Shown piece by piece: positions 1 to 8,320 of a stretch of DNA of 64,000 nucleotides (positions are counted from its first letter, which is position 1; every line of letters begins with the position of its first letter). Both the position numbers and the translations under genes were made by a program. The notes beneath the pieces are model-generated. The model did no database searches and had not been told where the DNA came from. It worked only from the letters and a program-made list of their open reading frames with translations. Source of the stretch: Micromonospora pallida (lineage in GTDB: Bacteria; Actinomycetota; Actinomycetes; Mycobacteriales; Micromonosporaceae); the NCBI RefSeq assembly GCF_900090325.1, contig NZ_FMHW01000002.1, positions 1,612,001 to 1,676,000 of the forward strand. The letters are read 5' to 3'.

Positions 1-131
1 CCGCACCGGCCGGCGGCGTCGAGTTGGTGGGCGCGTGTCACGTCGAAAGCGAGCCGCCACAGCAGCGGGTCGGTCACGTCGTCGGGCAGGTCGACCTGCT
101 GACTCGGATAGTTGTGGGAGGCGTTGGGCAC
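1..131 (-). CDS. hypothetical protein, N-terminal part only
   Basis: The first 43 codons of a reverse-strand gene run off the left edge. The GTG start reads VPNASHNYPSQQVDL and is preceded by AAAGGGG at a suitable distance, so the start is well supported. The visible residues are hydrophilic, with no signal peptide, and end in a helix-like stretch around LWRLAFDVTRAHQ. I recognise no domain and assign no function. The rest of the gene lies outside the window. Confidence 0.55.
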   Translation of the reverse strand, partial: MPNASHNYPSQQVDLPDDVTDPLLWRLAFDVTRAHQLDAAGRC

Positions 132-368
132 GGGGACCCCTTTCGTCGACGTCGGCTTGATGGTTCACCACCTCCACCAAACGCTAAACCTGCTGCGCAC
201 GTGTCCTTCGTGACAGCCCCCGCGAGTGCGACCGGCGTCATGTCCCGAAGGAACGGCCCGCCGCCGACCGGGCACCCCGACCTCGGTCGCGGGGGTGGCA
301 GGAGTGGCCGGCAGCGCAACGGGTAACCGCCGGCCCGGGGAACGGGGACCGCCGGAACCGGAGGGGAC

Positions 369-1199
369 ATGGGAGCCGTCGTCGTCGGCCTGGTCATGCT
401 CGCCGTCCTGGTGACGGTCCTGCTGGTCGCGAGCGTCCGGGTGGTCGAGCAGCACCAGCGCGGCGTCGTCTTCCGCTGCGGTCGGGTGCGGGACCGGGTC
501 CGCCAGCCCGGCCTGCACCTGATCGCGCCGGTCGCCGACCGGATGGTCCGGGTCAACGTGCAGACCGTGCTGACGTACGTCCCCGCCCAGAGCGCGATGA
601 CCCGGGACAACGTGCCCCTCACGGTCGACGCGGTCGTCCGGCACCGGGTGGTCGACCCGGTGCGGGCGCTGGTCGACGTACGCGACTACCCGTCCGCCCT
701 GCTCCAGGTGACCCGGACCGCCCTGCGGTCGGCGATCGGCGGCGCGGACCTCGACGCCGTCCTCGGCGACCGGAAGCGGATCGACGCCGAGCTGACGGCC
801 GCCGTCGACGCGTCGACCGGGCGGTCGTGGGGACTGTTGATCGAGCGGGCCGAGGTCGGGGAGGTGACCCTGCCCGCGTCGACGCGCCGGTCCCTGTGCC
901 GCCTGGCCGAGGCGGAACGGGAACGCCGTGCCCGGGTGACCGCCGCCGACGGTGAGGTCCAGGCGTCGCGCCGGCTCGCCGAGGCGTCCCGGGCGATGGC
1001 CGGCACGCCGGGGGCGTACCAGCTACGGCTGCTCCAGACGATGGCCGACATGACCGGGAAGGGGAGCGGGGTCCCGGCCACGGACCGGGGGGACGGGTGT
1101 CCGCGGCCCGTCGAATGGGTAGAGGCGGATTCACCACGCTGCCCCTACGACGTGAGGAACACCGAGAATGACCCAGAATCCCGGCGACGCGATCGGTGA
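369..1199 (+). CDS. SPFH/band 7 (stomatin-like) membrane protein
   Basis: A 276-residue protein with one N-terminal membrane helix (about residues 2-22) followed by a band 7 domain (about 25-190). The stomatin/slipin signature is visible: HQRGVVFRCGRV, then GLHLIAPVADRMVRV, then TRDNVPLTVDAVVRHRV. A charged helical stretch follows (RLAEAERERRARVTAADGEVQASRRLAEA), as expected for SPFH oligomerisation. The family scaffolds membrane microdomains; no enzymatic role is implied. GGAGGGG precedes the ATG. The last 32 bases overlap the next gene, a TM-helix channel-like protein, so the two are probably translated together and may act in the same membrane assembly (inference). The extreme C-terminus is low complexity and may be poorly conserved. 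Confidence 0.85.
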   Translation: MGAVVVGLVMLAVLVTVLLVASVRVVEQHQRGVVFRCGRVRDRVRQPGLHLIAPVADRMVRVNVQTVLTYVPAQSAMTRDNVPLTVDAVVRHRVVDPVRALVDVRDYPSALLQVTRTALRSAIGGADLDAVLGDRKRIDAELTAAVDASTGRSWGLLIERAEVGEVTLPASTRRSLCRLAEAERERRARVTAADGEVQASRRLAEASRAMAGTPGAYQLRLLQTMADMTGKGSGVPATDRGDGCPRPVEWVEADSPRCPYDVRNTENDPESRRRDR

Positions 1200-2205
1200 C
1201 GCGATCCGCGCGGCACTGCTCTTCCTGCCGAAGGCGCTGGCCTTCCTGGCAATCCTGGTGGCCGGCTGGCTGATCGCCAAGGCGATCCGGAAGATCGTCG
1301 CCCGGATGCTGGAGCGGGTGGGCTTCGACCGGATGGTCGAGCGCGGCGGGCTCCGGACCGCACTGGCCCGCTCGCCCTACGACGCCAGCGGCATCGTCGC
1401 CAAGCTCGCCTCCTTCGGAGTGCTGCTGCTCACCCTCTACCTCGCCTTCGGCATCTGGGGACCGAACCCGATCTCGGACCTGATCGGCGGGATCATCGCC
1501 TGGCTGCCACGGGCGTTCGTGGCCATCGTCATCGTCGTGGTGGCCGCCGCGATCGCCCGCGCGGTCAAGGACATCATCGGCAGCGCCCTGGGCGGGCTCT
1601 CGTACGGCGGGATCCTCGCCAACGTCGCCTCGGTCTTCATCCTGGGGCTCGGCGTCATCGCCGCACTGAACCAGGTCGGCATCGCCACGACGGTGACCAC
1701 TCCGGTGCTGATCGCCGTCCTGGCGACCGTCGGCGGCATCCTCGTCGTCGGGGTCGGCGGCGGGCTGATCCGCCCGATGCAGGCCCGCTGGGAGTCCTGG
1801 TTGAGCCGGGCGGAGCAGGAGTCGCGTACCGTCGCGGCGCACACCCGCGCCTACCGGGCCGCCCGCGCCGACGCCGCCCGGCGGGCGGCTCCGCCGGCCA
1901 CCCCGGCCGACGTGCCCGCCGCCACCGCCTCCGAAGCGGACCAGGACGCGGAGGCCACCACCGCCTTCCCGCGCCAAGACGCGGAGGCCACCGTCATGTT
2001 CCCGCGCCAGGGCGGGGAGGCCACGGCCGCCGCTCCCCGGCAGGACGCGGAGGCCACCGTCATGTTCCCGCGCCAGGACAGCGACGCGACGGTACGGATC
2101 CCACCACCGTCGCCGGACGGCGGCACCCCGACGCCGCAGCCCCGCCAGGACCCCGACGCCACCGTACGGATCAGCCCGCCCGCCGAGGGTGGCACGAGCC
2201 GCTGA
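1168..2205 (+). CDS. mechanosensitive-channel-like TM-helix protein with a repeated Thr-rich tail
   Basis: A 345-residue protein. The N-terminal two thirds contain four to five hydrophobic segments (about residues 15-37, 75-95, 108-130, 145-168 and 175-200), including [22 protein letters not shown], the conserved TM-helix (CmpX-like) feature of small mechanosensitive channels. From about residue 230 the protein becomes a cytoplasmic Ala/Thr/Pro tail that ends in six degenerate copies of an 11-residue unit such as [11 protein letters not shown]. The reading frame opens inside the 3' end of the SPFH gene, so the two are coupled. The channel core is a family call. A regulatory role for the tail is inference. 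Confidence 0.75.
   Translation: MTQNPGDAIGDAIRAALLFLPKALAFLAILVAGWLIAKAIRKIVARMLERVGFDRMVERGGLRTALARSPYDASGIVAKLASFGVLLLTLYLAFGIWGPNPISDLIGGIIAWLPRAFVAIVIVVVAAAIARAVKDIIGSALGGLSYGGILANVASVFILGLGVIAALNQVGIATTVTTPVLIAVLATVGGILVVGVGGGLIRPMQARWESWLSRAEQESRTVAAHTRAYRAARADAARRAAPPATPADVPAATASEADQDAEATTAFPRQDAEATVMFPRQGGEATAAAPRQDAEATVMFPRQDSDATVRIPPPSPDGGTPTPQPRQDPDATVRISPPAEGGTSR
1945..2181 (+). repeat. in-gene tandem repeat encoding an ATV-motif tail
   Basis: Six degenerate units of about 33-36 bases encode the end of the TM-helix protein. The protein consensus is [D/G]-x-[E/D]-A-T-[V/T/A]-x-x-P. Units 2 and 4 are identical at protein level ([11 protein letters not shown]). Units 5 and 6 have changed to DATVRI. 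Confidence 0.75.
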
Positions 2206-2223
2206 CGGGGGCTGGCGGGGGGA

Positions 2224-2643
2224 TCACTCCCCGTCAGGCTCCCCGTCGAGGTAGACCCACTGCCCGTCCTCGCGACGGAACCGGCTGCGTTCGTGCAGCG
2301 TGCCGGGACGGCCCCGGTCCCGGTAGTGGGCCCGGAACTCCACCGTGCCAGTGGCGTCGAAGAGGCCGCCGCGTTCCGTCGCGAGCACCTCGAGGCGGGT
2401 CCACCGCAGCCGGTGGTCGAGGGTCAGCCCAGCCGGGCGGGTACTGGAGTGCCAACTGCGCAGCAGGTGGTCGACGTCGCCGACGGCGAAGGCGGAGAAC
2501 CGGGACCGCATCAGTGCCTCGGCCGTGGCCGCGCTGGTCTCCGCGCGGTGCACCGGACCGCAGCACTCCCCGTAGCCGCGTCCCGTGCCGCACGGACACG
2601 CGGAGGTGTCCGTCGTCTTCCGTGCACCGTCACGTCCGCCCAC
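2224..2643 (-). CDS. YchJ-like (UPF0225) SEC-C motif protein
   Basis: A 139-residue protein that starts with a SEC-C-type zinc motif, [17 protein letters not shown] (Cys16, Cys18, Cys27, Cys28). The YchJ core follows: [23 protein letters not shown], then FRAHYRDRG and [17 protein letters not shown]. YchJ proteins are widespread, cytosolic and of unknown biochemical function; a SEC-C zinc module usually mediates protein contacts. The start is GTG. The gene is convergent with the TM-helix gene, 18 bases away, and lies back to back with rnhA. Confidence 0.85.
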   Translation of the reverse strand: MGGRDGARKTTDTSACPCGTGRGYGECCGPVHRAETSAATAEALMRSRFSAFAVGDVDHLLRSWHSSTRPAGLTLDHRLRWTRLEVLATERGGLFDATGTVEFRAHYRDRGRPGTLHERSRFRREDGQWVYLDGEPDGE

Positions 2644-2720
2644 CGCGCCATTCTGGCCGACCGTCCCGCCCCGCCGGACACCGGGCGTCGGTGCGCCCGG
2701 CGGGCGGTAGGTTGCCGGAC

Positions 2721-3221
2721 ATGGTGGAGACGACGGTCGACCCGGGTGGGGCGACGACCGGCCGGGTCGTGGAGATCTGGACCGACGGGGCGTGCAGCGG
2801 GAATCCCGGGCCGGGCGGTTGGGGCGCGGTGCTGCGCTACGGCGCCCACGAGCGGGAGATCAGCGGAGGCGAGCCGACCGCGACCACCAACAACCGGATG
2901 GAGTTGATGGCCGCCATCCAGGCCCTGGAGAGCCTCACCCGCCGGGTCACCGTACGGATCCACACCGACAGCACGTACGTGCGCAACGGCATCACCGGCT
3001 GGCTCGCCTCCTGGAAGCGCAACGGGTGGCTCACCGCCGCCCGGCAGCCGGTCAAGAACGCCGACCTGTGGCAGCGGCTGGAGGCCGCCTGCGGCCGGCA
3101 CGAGGTGACCTGGCACTGGGTGAAGGGGCACAGCGGCCACCCGGAGAACGAGCGGGCCGACGCGCTGGCCAACCGGGGCATGACCGAGGCCCGGGCCGCC
3201 GGGCGCAGCGGGGCACGCTGA
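2721..3221 (+). CDS. rnhA: ribonuclease HI
   Basis: A 166-residue type 1 ribonuclease H, which cleaves the RNA strand of RNA:DNA hybrids in the cytosol during replication and repair. The DEDD catalytic set is intact: Asp22 in [14 protein letters not shown], Glu61 in NNRMELMAA, Asp83 in HTDSTYV and Asp147 in [10 protein letters not shown], plus the flexible-loop His137 in KGHSG. The handle region SWKRNGW is present, and the length is normal. The ATG lies 7 bases after the hexamer TAGGTT (2708-2713), with no Shine-Dalgarno sequence, which suggests leaderless translation. Longer upstream in-frame starts add sequence unrelated to the family. Confidence 0.95.
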   Translation: MVETTVDPGGATTGRVVEIWTDGACSGNPGPGGWGAVLRYGAHEREISGGEPTATTNNRMELMAAIQALESLTRRVTVRIHTDSTYVRNGITGWLASWKRNGWLTAARQPVKNADLWQRLEAACGRHEVTWHWVKGHSGHPENERADALANRGMTEARAAGRSGAR

Positions 3222-3252
3222 GCCGCTCCCCGAGCGCGGACCGGGGGGCGGC
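3222..3252 (+). terminator. hairpin terminator after rnhA
   Basis: An 11-base stem, GCCGCTCCCCG with CGGGGGGCGGC (one G-U or mismatch), and a 9-base loop immediately after the rnhA stop codon. There is no T-tract, as is usual in very GC-rich actinobacteria. Confidence 0.5.
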
Positions 3253-3336
3253 CCGTTCAACGCGAGCAGGGTGGCCATGCCGAGTCGGTGAGCCCGGGCC
3301 GGGCCGGTCCCGCGCCTTCCGACGGTTGGCGTGCGG

Positions 3337-3570
3337 CTACTCGTACCGGGCCGGGTCGGCGCTGCCGGAGACGTCGTCCACGTCGTACCCGGCCCGACTG
3401 GTCGTGGTCGCGGGCCGTCCCTCGCCGGGGACCGGGGGACCGGCGAGGTCGTCCCCGGTGTCCTCGGTGCTCCGCAACGAATCCCCCGGCGGCCGTAGCG
3501 ATGCCTCGAACGCGGTGGTGCCGTCCGGTTCGTCGGTGGCCGCGCGATCCCTGCGCTCATTCGTGCTCAT
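3337..3570 (-). CDS. small acidic, probably disordered protein
   Basis: A 77-residue protein beginning MSTNERRDRAATDEPDGTTA, with GGAGAG a few bases upstream of the ATG. It is rich in Asp, Glu, Gly, Pro, Ser and Thr, has no hydrophobic core, signal peptide or cysteine, and ends in DVSGSADPARYE. This looks like an intrinsically disordered protein. I do not recognise a family. The next upstream gene on the same strand encodes a protein of similar size and composition 64 bases away, so the two may be co-transcribed. Confidence 0.55.
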   Translation of the reverse strand: MSTNERRDRAATDEPDGTTAFEASLRPPGDSLRSTEDTGDDLAGPPVPGEGRPATTTSRAGYDVDDVSGSADPARYE

Positions 3571-3634
3571 GCCGCTCTCCTGCCCACGCCGTGTCGGCGC
3601 AAACGTCGACCAGCCGGCCCTCGGCGGGCCGCCG

Positions 3635-3922
3635 TCAGGGCTGCCGCCGGTCGTCGATCTCGGTGTCCTGTTCGCCGGGACGGGCACCGATCGCCTCCTC
3701 GGCGGCCTGGCCGTCGGTCGCCGTGTCGCCCAGGTCGAGGTCGCTGCGGGGCATGTTGTCGACCCCGGTCACCGTACCGGTGCCCCGCCGGGGACCGGCC
3801 TCGCGGGAGTTGCCGGTACGGCCGGGGCGTACGCCGGTCGCGTCGATCCGCCCACCGGCGGTCTCGCCCGGCAGGTGGTCGGCGCGGGAACGGGCCACCC
3901 GGCCAACGTTGTCGTCGCTCAT
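3635..3922 (-). CDS. small hydrophilic protein, unknown function
   Basis: A 95-residue protein starting MSDDNVGRVARSRADHLPGE after a strong GGAGGGTGAG Shine-Dalgarno sequence that touches the ATG region. An upstream in-frame ATG would add a Pro/Arg/Gly-rich extension without a ribosome site, so I take the shorter start. The protein is hydrophilic, with mixed charge in the N-terminal half and an acidic C-terminal half (DLDLGDTATDGQAAEEAIG). There are no membrane or secretion signals. It pairs with the smaller acidic protein downstream. The composition is typical of disordered or stress-related small proteins, but that is only an impression. Confidence 0.6.
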   Translation of the reverse strand: MSDDNVGRVARSRADHLPGETAGGRIDATGVRPGRTGNSREAGPRRGTGTVTGVDNMPRSDLDLGDTATDGQAAEEAIGARPGEQDTEIDDRRQP

Positions 3923-4235
3923 CTCACCCTCCGTCCGACTTCGGGGTACGCCGACCTTCCGGCGACGCCACCCGACGAGGTGATGCGCATTCCCGAGGCC
4001 CCGGCGCGGAAACCCCGGGCTGCCCGGGAATCGGCTCATCGCCGTCGCCGCGCTGGTCATCGGGGAACGAAGAACCAAAAGGATGACAACCGAATCGCGT
4101 CGTCATTGCATGGTGTCGATCGCGATACCAAATCGTTGCCGATGTATGACAACCAATCCCGCTGTTACCGGACCGATTCATTCGGTGCCCGGAAATGGCA
4201 TTAACGTCGGTGGTGGGAACCGGCTCTCCCGAGTT

Positions 4236-4277
4236 CCCGGGGCAGGCCGATCGGAGGAGGCATCGGCCTGCCCCGGG
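4236..4277. terminator. perfect 16-base hairpin, terminator-like
   Basis: Left arm CCCGGGGCAGGCCGAT (4236-4251) and right arm ATCGGCCTGCCCCGGG (4262-4277) pair perfectly around a 10-base purine-rich loop. It lies upstream of the divergently oriented neighbours, so it does not obviously end a gene. It may insulate the two transcription units or be part of a mobile repeat. Confidence 0.5.
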
Positions 4278-4289
4278 GCGCAACGAAAG

Positions 4290-4317
4290 CCCCCCGCCCC
4301 CCGCCCCCCGCCCCCCG
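4290..4317 (-). repeat. (CCCCCCG)4 tract, G-quadruplex motif on the reverse strand
   Basis: Four tandem copies of CCCCCCG. The reverse strand therefore has four runs of six G separated by single C bases, an ideal sequence for a short-loop parallel quadruplex. Confidence 0.75.
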
Positions 4318-4322
4318 GCCCG

Positions 4323-4406
4323 CCCTCGTCGATCATGGACTTTGGGCACCTCTCAAACCTCGCCATCGCCACAAATTGGGCGCCACAACTCCATGATCGA
4401 CGAGGG
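4323..4406. repeat. long inverted repeat, palindromic intergenic element
   Basis: Arms CCCTCGTCGATCATGGA (4323-4339) and TCCATGATCGACGAGGG (4390-4406) are perfect inverted copies separated by 50 bases with a mixed-base interior unlike the flanking DNA. The shape resembles the REP/MITE-like intergenic repeats I associate with Micromonospora genomes. That association is from memory and unverified. Confidence 0.65.
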
Positions 4407-4632
4407 GTGGGGGGTGTGCGATCTGGGGATAGTTTTCATAACGGTTTGGCATGCGGCAGCCCTGCCGCACCTGCTCCCACCTGCGTCGGGGCGGTCCCGG
4501 TGGCTGGGTGACCGGAACGTCACCGCTGGTCGGGGGATTGTCTGACGAGATCAGCTCTGGGATCCTCCACCTCGGACGCTGCCAGTGACGGCCGCCAATC
4601 CGGCGTCGATCCGGCGGCAGGAGGGACCCCTC

Positions 4633-7440
4633 GTGAAGCGCAGACGTCGCCACCTATTCGTAGGACTCGCGGTCGCGGCCCTGGTGGCCACGACCGGTGC
4701 CGCCGGCATCCACCTGTCCGGTGCCGAGGTCGCCCCCGTCGCTGCCGGTGGCGGGGAGGTGCCCGGCCGGTTGGGCGCCCATCTCCAGCAGCTGCACCAG
4801 TCGGTGCCGGGCAACACCGGCATGGCGCCCGAAGGCCCCGGGTACGCCGCCCAGCAGGAGTTCCTGGAGCGGGCCTACCCGGCCGACAGCATCAGCATCG
4901 CCCAGATGGACCGGTCGAAGGACGCGTACGCCAAGGCCGAGCGGCGGACCGACGCGGCAGCGCGCGGCCGTACGCCGGGCACGTGGACGAACGTCGGCCC
5001 GAGCGAGGCCCTCTACCCGTTCACCGAGTTCCGCAACTCGTCGAACTACGTGCCCAACGAGTACATCGCCGGTGGCCGGGTCACCTCGATCGACATCGCC
5101 CCGGACTGCAAGCCGCTGCTGTGCCGCGCCTACGTCACCCCGGCCGGTGGCGGCGTCTGGGGCACGCTGAACATCCTCGCCCCGCAGCCGAACTGGATCT
5201 ACCTCGGCGGCCCGCTCGGCATCAACGCCGCCGGCGCGGTCGTCATCGACCGTAACGACCGGACCGGCCTGACCGTCTACGTCGGCACCGGTGAGGCGAA
5301 CACCTGCGCCTCCGGCTGCGTCGCGGGCGTCGGCCTGTACAAGTCCACCAACGGTGGCCTCACCTGGCAGGGCCCGTTCGGCAAGGACTCCCTCGCCGGC
5401 AAGGGCATCGGCGAGATCACCATCAAGCCGGGCGACCCGAAGACCCTCTACGTCGCCACCACCACCGCGCTGCGCGGCATGTCCAGCTCCTGCTGCACCG
5501 GGGTGACCCGGCCGGTGCCGGACGCCGCCAAGTGGGGCCTCTACAAGTCCACCGACGGTGGCAAGCGGTGGACCTTCCTGCACAACGGCTCGGCCAACGC
5601 CACCGAGTGCACCGGCAGCGCCGCCGAGTACAACAACACCACCGCCTGCTCGCCGCGCGGGGTCCGGCACGTCAAGCTCGACCCGCACGACCCGCAGGTC
5701 GTCTACGCCTCCTCGTACGCCCGGGGGGTCTGGCGTTCGCCGGACGGCGGCGCGACCTGGACGCAGATCAAGGACTCGCTGAACCGGGCCATGTTCCAGA
5801 CCCGCCCCGCGATCGACGTCACCGCCCTGCCGAACGGCAAGACCCGGATGTACGTCTACGAGGGCAACATCGGCAACCCGTACTCGCGGCTGTTCCGTAG
5901 CGACGACGCGGCCGGCGCGGCGGCGAACTTCACCACCCTGACCAGCTCGAACCCGGCCGACCCGGGCTTCGCCACCTACAACCAGTGCACCGGCCAGTGC
6001 TGGTACGACGTCTTCGTGCACACCCCGAAGGGCCACCCGGACATCGTCTACACCGGTGGGTCCTACTCGTACGGCGAGACCGTGGCGAACAAGCGGGCGG
6101 TGGTCCTCTCCACCGACGCCGGGGTCAGCGGCACCGACATGACCTTCGACGGCACCGACGAGGTGCACCCGAACGGCATGCACCCCGACCAGCACGCCCT
6201 GGTCACCCACCCGGGCAACCCGTACCAGTTCTTCGAGGCCGGCGACGGCGGCCTGGTGCGCTCCAGCGGCCAGTTCGTGGACCGGTCGGCGTGGTGCGAC
6301 AACCCGGACCGTGGCCTGGTCACCGACGCGCAGAAGGCCCGTTGCAAGCAGATGCTCTCCCGGATCCCGACCAAGCTGGACGGGATCAACAAGGGCATGA
6401 CGACGTTGCAGTACATCAGCCTCTCGGTGAGCCCGCACGACCACACCCTGTTGCAGGGCGGCACCCAGGACAACGGCACCTGGGAGAACAAGGGCCAGCG
6501 CAAGCAGTGGGTCAACACGATGATCGGCGACGGCGGCGCGTCCGGCTTCGACGTCGGTCGGTCCGAGTTCCGGTTCCACACCTTCTACGACGCCACCCCC
6601 GAGGTGAACTTCGCGAACGGGGACATCGGTAACTGGATCTCGGTCTCCGACCCGATCTTCGGCCACGCGGGCACACTCTTCTACGCCCCGCACATCAGCG
6701 ACCCGAAGGTCAGCGGCACCATGTTCGCCGGCACCGGGCGCACGGTCTACCGGACCAAGACCTTCGGTCTGGGCGACCGGAGCATCGAGGAGGCCAACCG
6801 GATCTGCAACACCTGGACCGGCACCTACGAGGATGTCTGCGGTGACTGGGCGGAGCTGGGCACCACCCGGCTCACCGACGCCGCCTGGGGCGACCGGGCC
6901 GGCGGCGCGGTCTCGGTGATCGAGCGGGTCGCCAGCAACACGTCGACGGCGTACGCGGCCACCAGCACCGGCCGGGTGTTCGTCAGCCACAACGTGGACG
7001 CCGAGCCGGCGTCGGCGGTGACCTGGACCCGGATCGACACGGCGACCACCCCGAACCGCTTCGTCACCAGCATCCACGTCGACCCGGCGAATCCGAACCG
7101 GATGTGGGTCTCGTACAGCGGCTTCAACTCGAACACCCCGGCCACCCTCGGGCACGCGTTCGAGGTGACCGTCGCCGGTTCCGGGGCCACCTGGGCCGAC
7201 CGGTCGTACGACTTCGGCGACCAGCCGGTCACCGACCTGGTCCGCGACGACGTGACCGGGGACCTGTACGCGTCCACCGACTTCGGCGTGCTGCGGCTGG
7301 CCAAGGGCAGCACCAGCTGGGTCAAGGCGGCGGCCGGCATGCCGAACGTGGAGGTCGCCGGCCTGACCGTCGTTCCCGGCAAGCGGATCCTCTACGCCGC
7401 GTCGCACGGGCTCGGCGCCTGGCAGCTCACCCTCGGCTAG
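4633..7440 (+). CDS. secreted BNR/Asp-box beta-propeller protein (sialidase-like fold)
   Basis: A protein of about 935 residues. I chose the GTG start (MKRRRRHLFVG...) because GGAGGGA precedes it by 8 bases and it begins directly with a classic signal peptide: KRRRR, a hydrophobic core to about residue 25, then AGIHLSGA. The mature part carries repeated Asp-box motifs: STNGGLTW (about residue 238), STDGGKRW (about 306) and SPDGGATW (about 368), plus FVSHNVDAEPASAVTWTRID later. These mark a multi-bladed exo-sialidase/VPS10-type propeller. Several Cys pairs suggest extracellular disulfides. The substrate cannot be deduced: BNR propellers include glycosidases and non-enzymatic binders. A sugar-type ABC importer operon follows after 28 bases. 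Confidence 0.8.
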   Translation: MKRRRRHLFVGLAVAALVATTGAAGIHLSGAEVAPVAAGGGEVPGRLGAHLQQLHQSVPGNTGMAPEGPGYAAQQEFLERAYPADSISIAQMDRSKDAYAKAERRTDAAARGRTPGTWTNVGPSEALYPFTEFRNSSNYVPNEYIAGGRVTSIDIAPDCKPLLCRAYVTPAGGGVWGTLNILAPQPNWIYLGGPLGINAAGAVVIDRNDRTGLTVYVGTGEANTCASGCVAGVGLYKSTNGGLTWQGPFGKDSLAGKGIGEITIKPGDPKTLYVATTTALRGMSSSCCTGVTRPVPDAAKWGLYKSTDGGKRWTFLHNGSANATECTGSAAEYNNTTACSPRGVRHVKLDPHDPQVVYASSYARGVWRSPDGGATWTQIKDSLNRAMFQTRPAIDVTALPNGKTRMYVYEGNIGNPYSRLFRSDDAAGAAANFTTLTSSNPADPGFATYNQCTGQCWYDVFVHTPKGHPDIVYTGGSYSYGETVANKRAVVLSTDAGVSGTDMTFDGTDEVHPNGMHPDQHALVTHPGNPYQFFEAGDGGLVRSSGQFVDRSAWCDNPDRGLVTDAQKARCKQMLSRIPTKLDGINKGMTTLQYISLSVSPHDHTLLQGGTQDNGTWENKGQRKQWVNTMIGDGGASGFDVGRSEFRFHTFYDATPEVNFANGDIGNWISVSDPIFGHAGTLFYAPHISDPKVSGTMFAGTGRTVYRTKTFGLGDRSIEEANRICNTWTGTYEDVCGDWAELGTTRLTDAAWGDRAGGAVSVIERVASNTSTAYAATSTGRVFVSHNVDAEPASAVTWTRIDTATTPNRFVTSIHVDPANPNRMWVSYSGFNSNTPATLGHAFEVTVAGSGATWADRSYDFGDQPVTDLVRDDVTGDLYASTDFGVLRLAKGSTSWVKAAAGMPNVEVAGLTVVPGKRILYAASHGLGAWQLTLG

Positions 7441-7468
7441 GCGGTAGACGATCATCGGTGACAACCGG

Positions 7469-8320
7469 GTGAGGGGCCGCGGACGCGGCCCCTCACCGCT
7501 GCCCGAGGGTGCGCTGCGGATCTGGCGTACCCTCGGCGCCGCCTTCGTCCTCCTGGTCTTCGTACCCCCGCTGGTGCTGCTGGTCTCCGGCTCGCTGACC
7601 GAGCCCGGCCTGCCGCCGTCGCCGACGCCGCAGCTCGTGCCGGAGCCGGTCGCCACCGTCGGCTACCAGCAGGCCGTCGAGCTGGGCGGGTTGCTGCGGG
7701 CCTCGCTCAACTCGGTCCTGGTCGCGGTGGTCGCCGTGCCGTTGAGCGTGCTGGTGGCCTCGCTGGCCGGGTTCGCGATGGCCCGGCTCGCCCCGCGTAC
7801 CACCGCCACCGTGCTGGCGGCCTCGCTGGTGGCGCTGATGGTGCCGGCGACGGCTCTGCTGGTGCCCCGCTTCGCGATCTTCCGGATGCTCGGCCTGACC
7901 GACACGTTGGTCCCGCTGGTCGCCCCGGCCCTGGTCGGCACCTCACCCCTGTACGTGCTGGTCTACTACCTGGCGTTCCGGGCGCTGCCTGCGGAGCTGT
8001 ACGACGCCTGCCTGGTGGAGGACCTGAGCCCGGTGCGGACGTGGTGGCGGATGGCCCTGCCGATGGTCCGCCCGGTGACCGCCGGCCTGACCGCGTTGAC
8101 CTTCGTGCTCACCTGGTCCAACTTCCTCGACCCGCTGGTCTACGTATACGACCGCGACCTGTTCACTCTGCCGCTGGCGCTGCGCTCGCTGTCGGTGCTG
8201 GACCCGACGAACTTCCCGGTGTTCCTGGCCGGCGCGGTCGTCGCCACGGCGCCGGCGCTGGTGGTGTTCGTGCTCGCCCAGCGGCGTTTCCTGCACACCC
8301 CCGACCGGAACGGACGATGA
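7469..8320 (+). CDS. ABC transporter permease, MalG type
   Basis: A 283-residue inner-membrane subunit of a carbohydrate-type ABC importer. It has about six hydrophobic segments (first TLGAAFVLLVFVPPLVLLVSG), the FAMARLAPRTT segment and an EAA-type coupling loop, YDACLVEDLSPVRTWWRMALPMVRP, near residue 190. The GTG at 7469 is the only usual in-frame start, with GGTGA 8 bases upstream. Oddly, codons 2-9 lie in a perfect hairpin (7471-7494). The gene ends in an ATGA overlap with the solute-binding protein gene. It is the first of four coupled genes. Confidence 0.85.
   Translation: MRGRGRGPSPLPEGALRIWRTLGAAFVLLVFVPPLVLLVSGSLTEPGLPPSPTPQLVPEPVATVGYQQAVELGGLLRASLNSVLVAVVAVPLSVLVASLAGFAMARLAPRTTATVLAASLVALMVPATALLVPRFAIFRMLGLTDTLVPLVAPALVGTSPLYVLVYYLAFRALPAELYDACLVEDLSPVRTWWRMALPMVRPVTAGLTALTFVLTWSNFLDPLVYVYDRDLFTLPLALRSLSVLDPTNFPVFLAGAVVATAPALVVFVLAQRRFLHTPDRNGR
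7471..7494 (+). terminator. hairpin at the gene junction, terminator or translational attenuator
   Basis: GAGGGGCCGC and GCGGCCCCTC pair perfectly around a GGAC loop. The hairpin sits 30 bases after the stop of the BNR gene but also directly downstream of the permease start codon, so it could both end the first transcript and limit initiation of the second. Confidence 0.6.

Larger units (their letters stand above)
3923..4632. other. 710-base intergenic region with repeats and hairpins
   Basis: No convincing gene lies between the small reverse-strand protein and the secreted BNR protein. The stretch contains an AT-richer block (about 4080-4200) in which ATGACAACC occurs twice (4083-4091 and 4146-4154), a 16-base perfect hairpin, a C6G tandem tract, and a 17-base inverted repeat. 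Promoters for both flanking genes must lie here, but I see no clear -35/-10 pair. Confidence 0.6.

Noticed and set aside
4083..4511. A short forward gene in the spacer upstream of the BNR gene
   Set aside because: The frame has no ribosome site, crosses the hairpin, quadruplex tract and inverted repeat, and its predicted product is low complexity.
4654..7656. A 1000-codon open frame on the reverse strand opposite the BNR gene
   Set aside because: It is Val/Gly/Arg/His-rich with no domain, and mirrors the codon pattern of the forward gene, which has a signal peptide, Asp-box motifs and a ribosome site.
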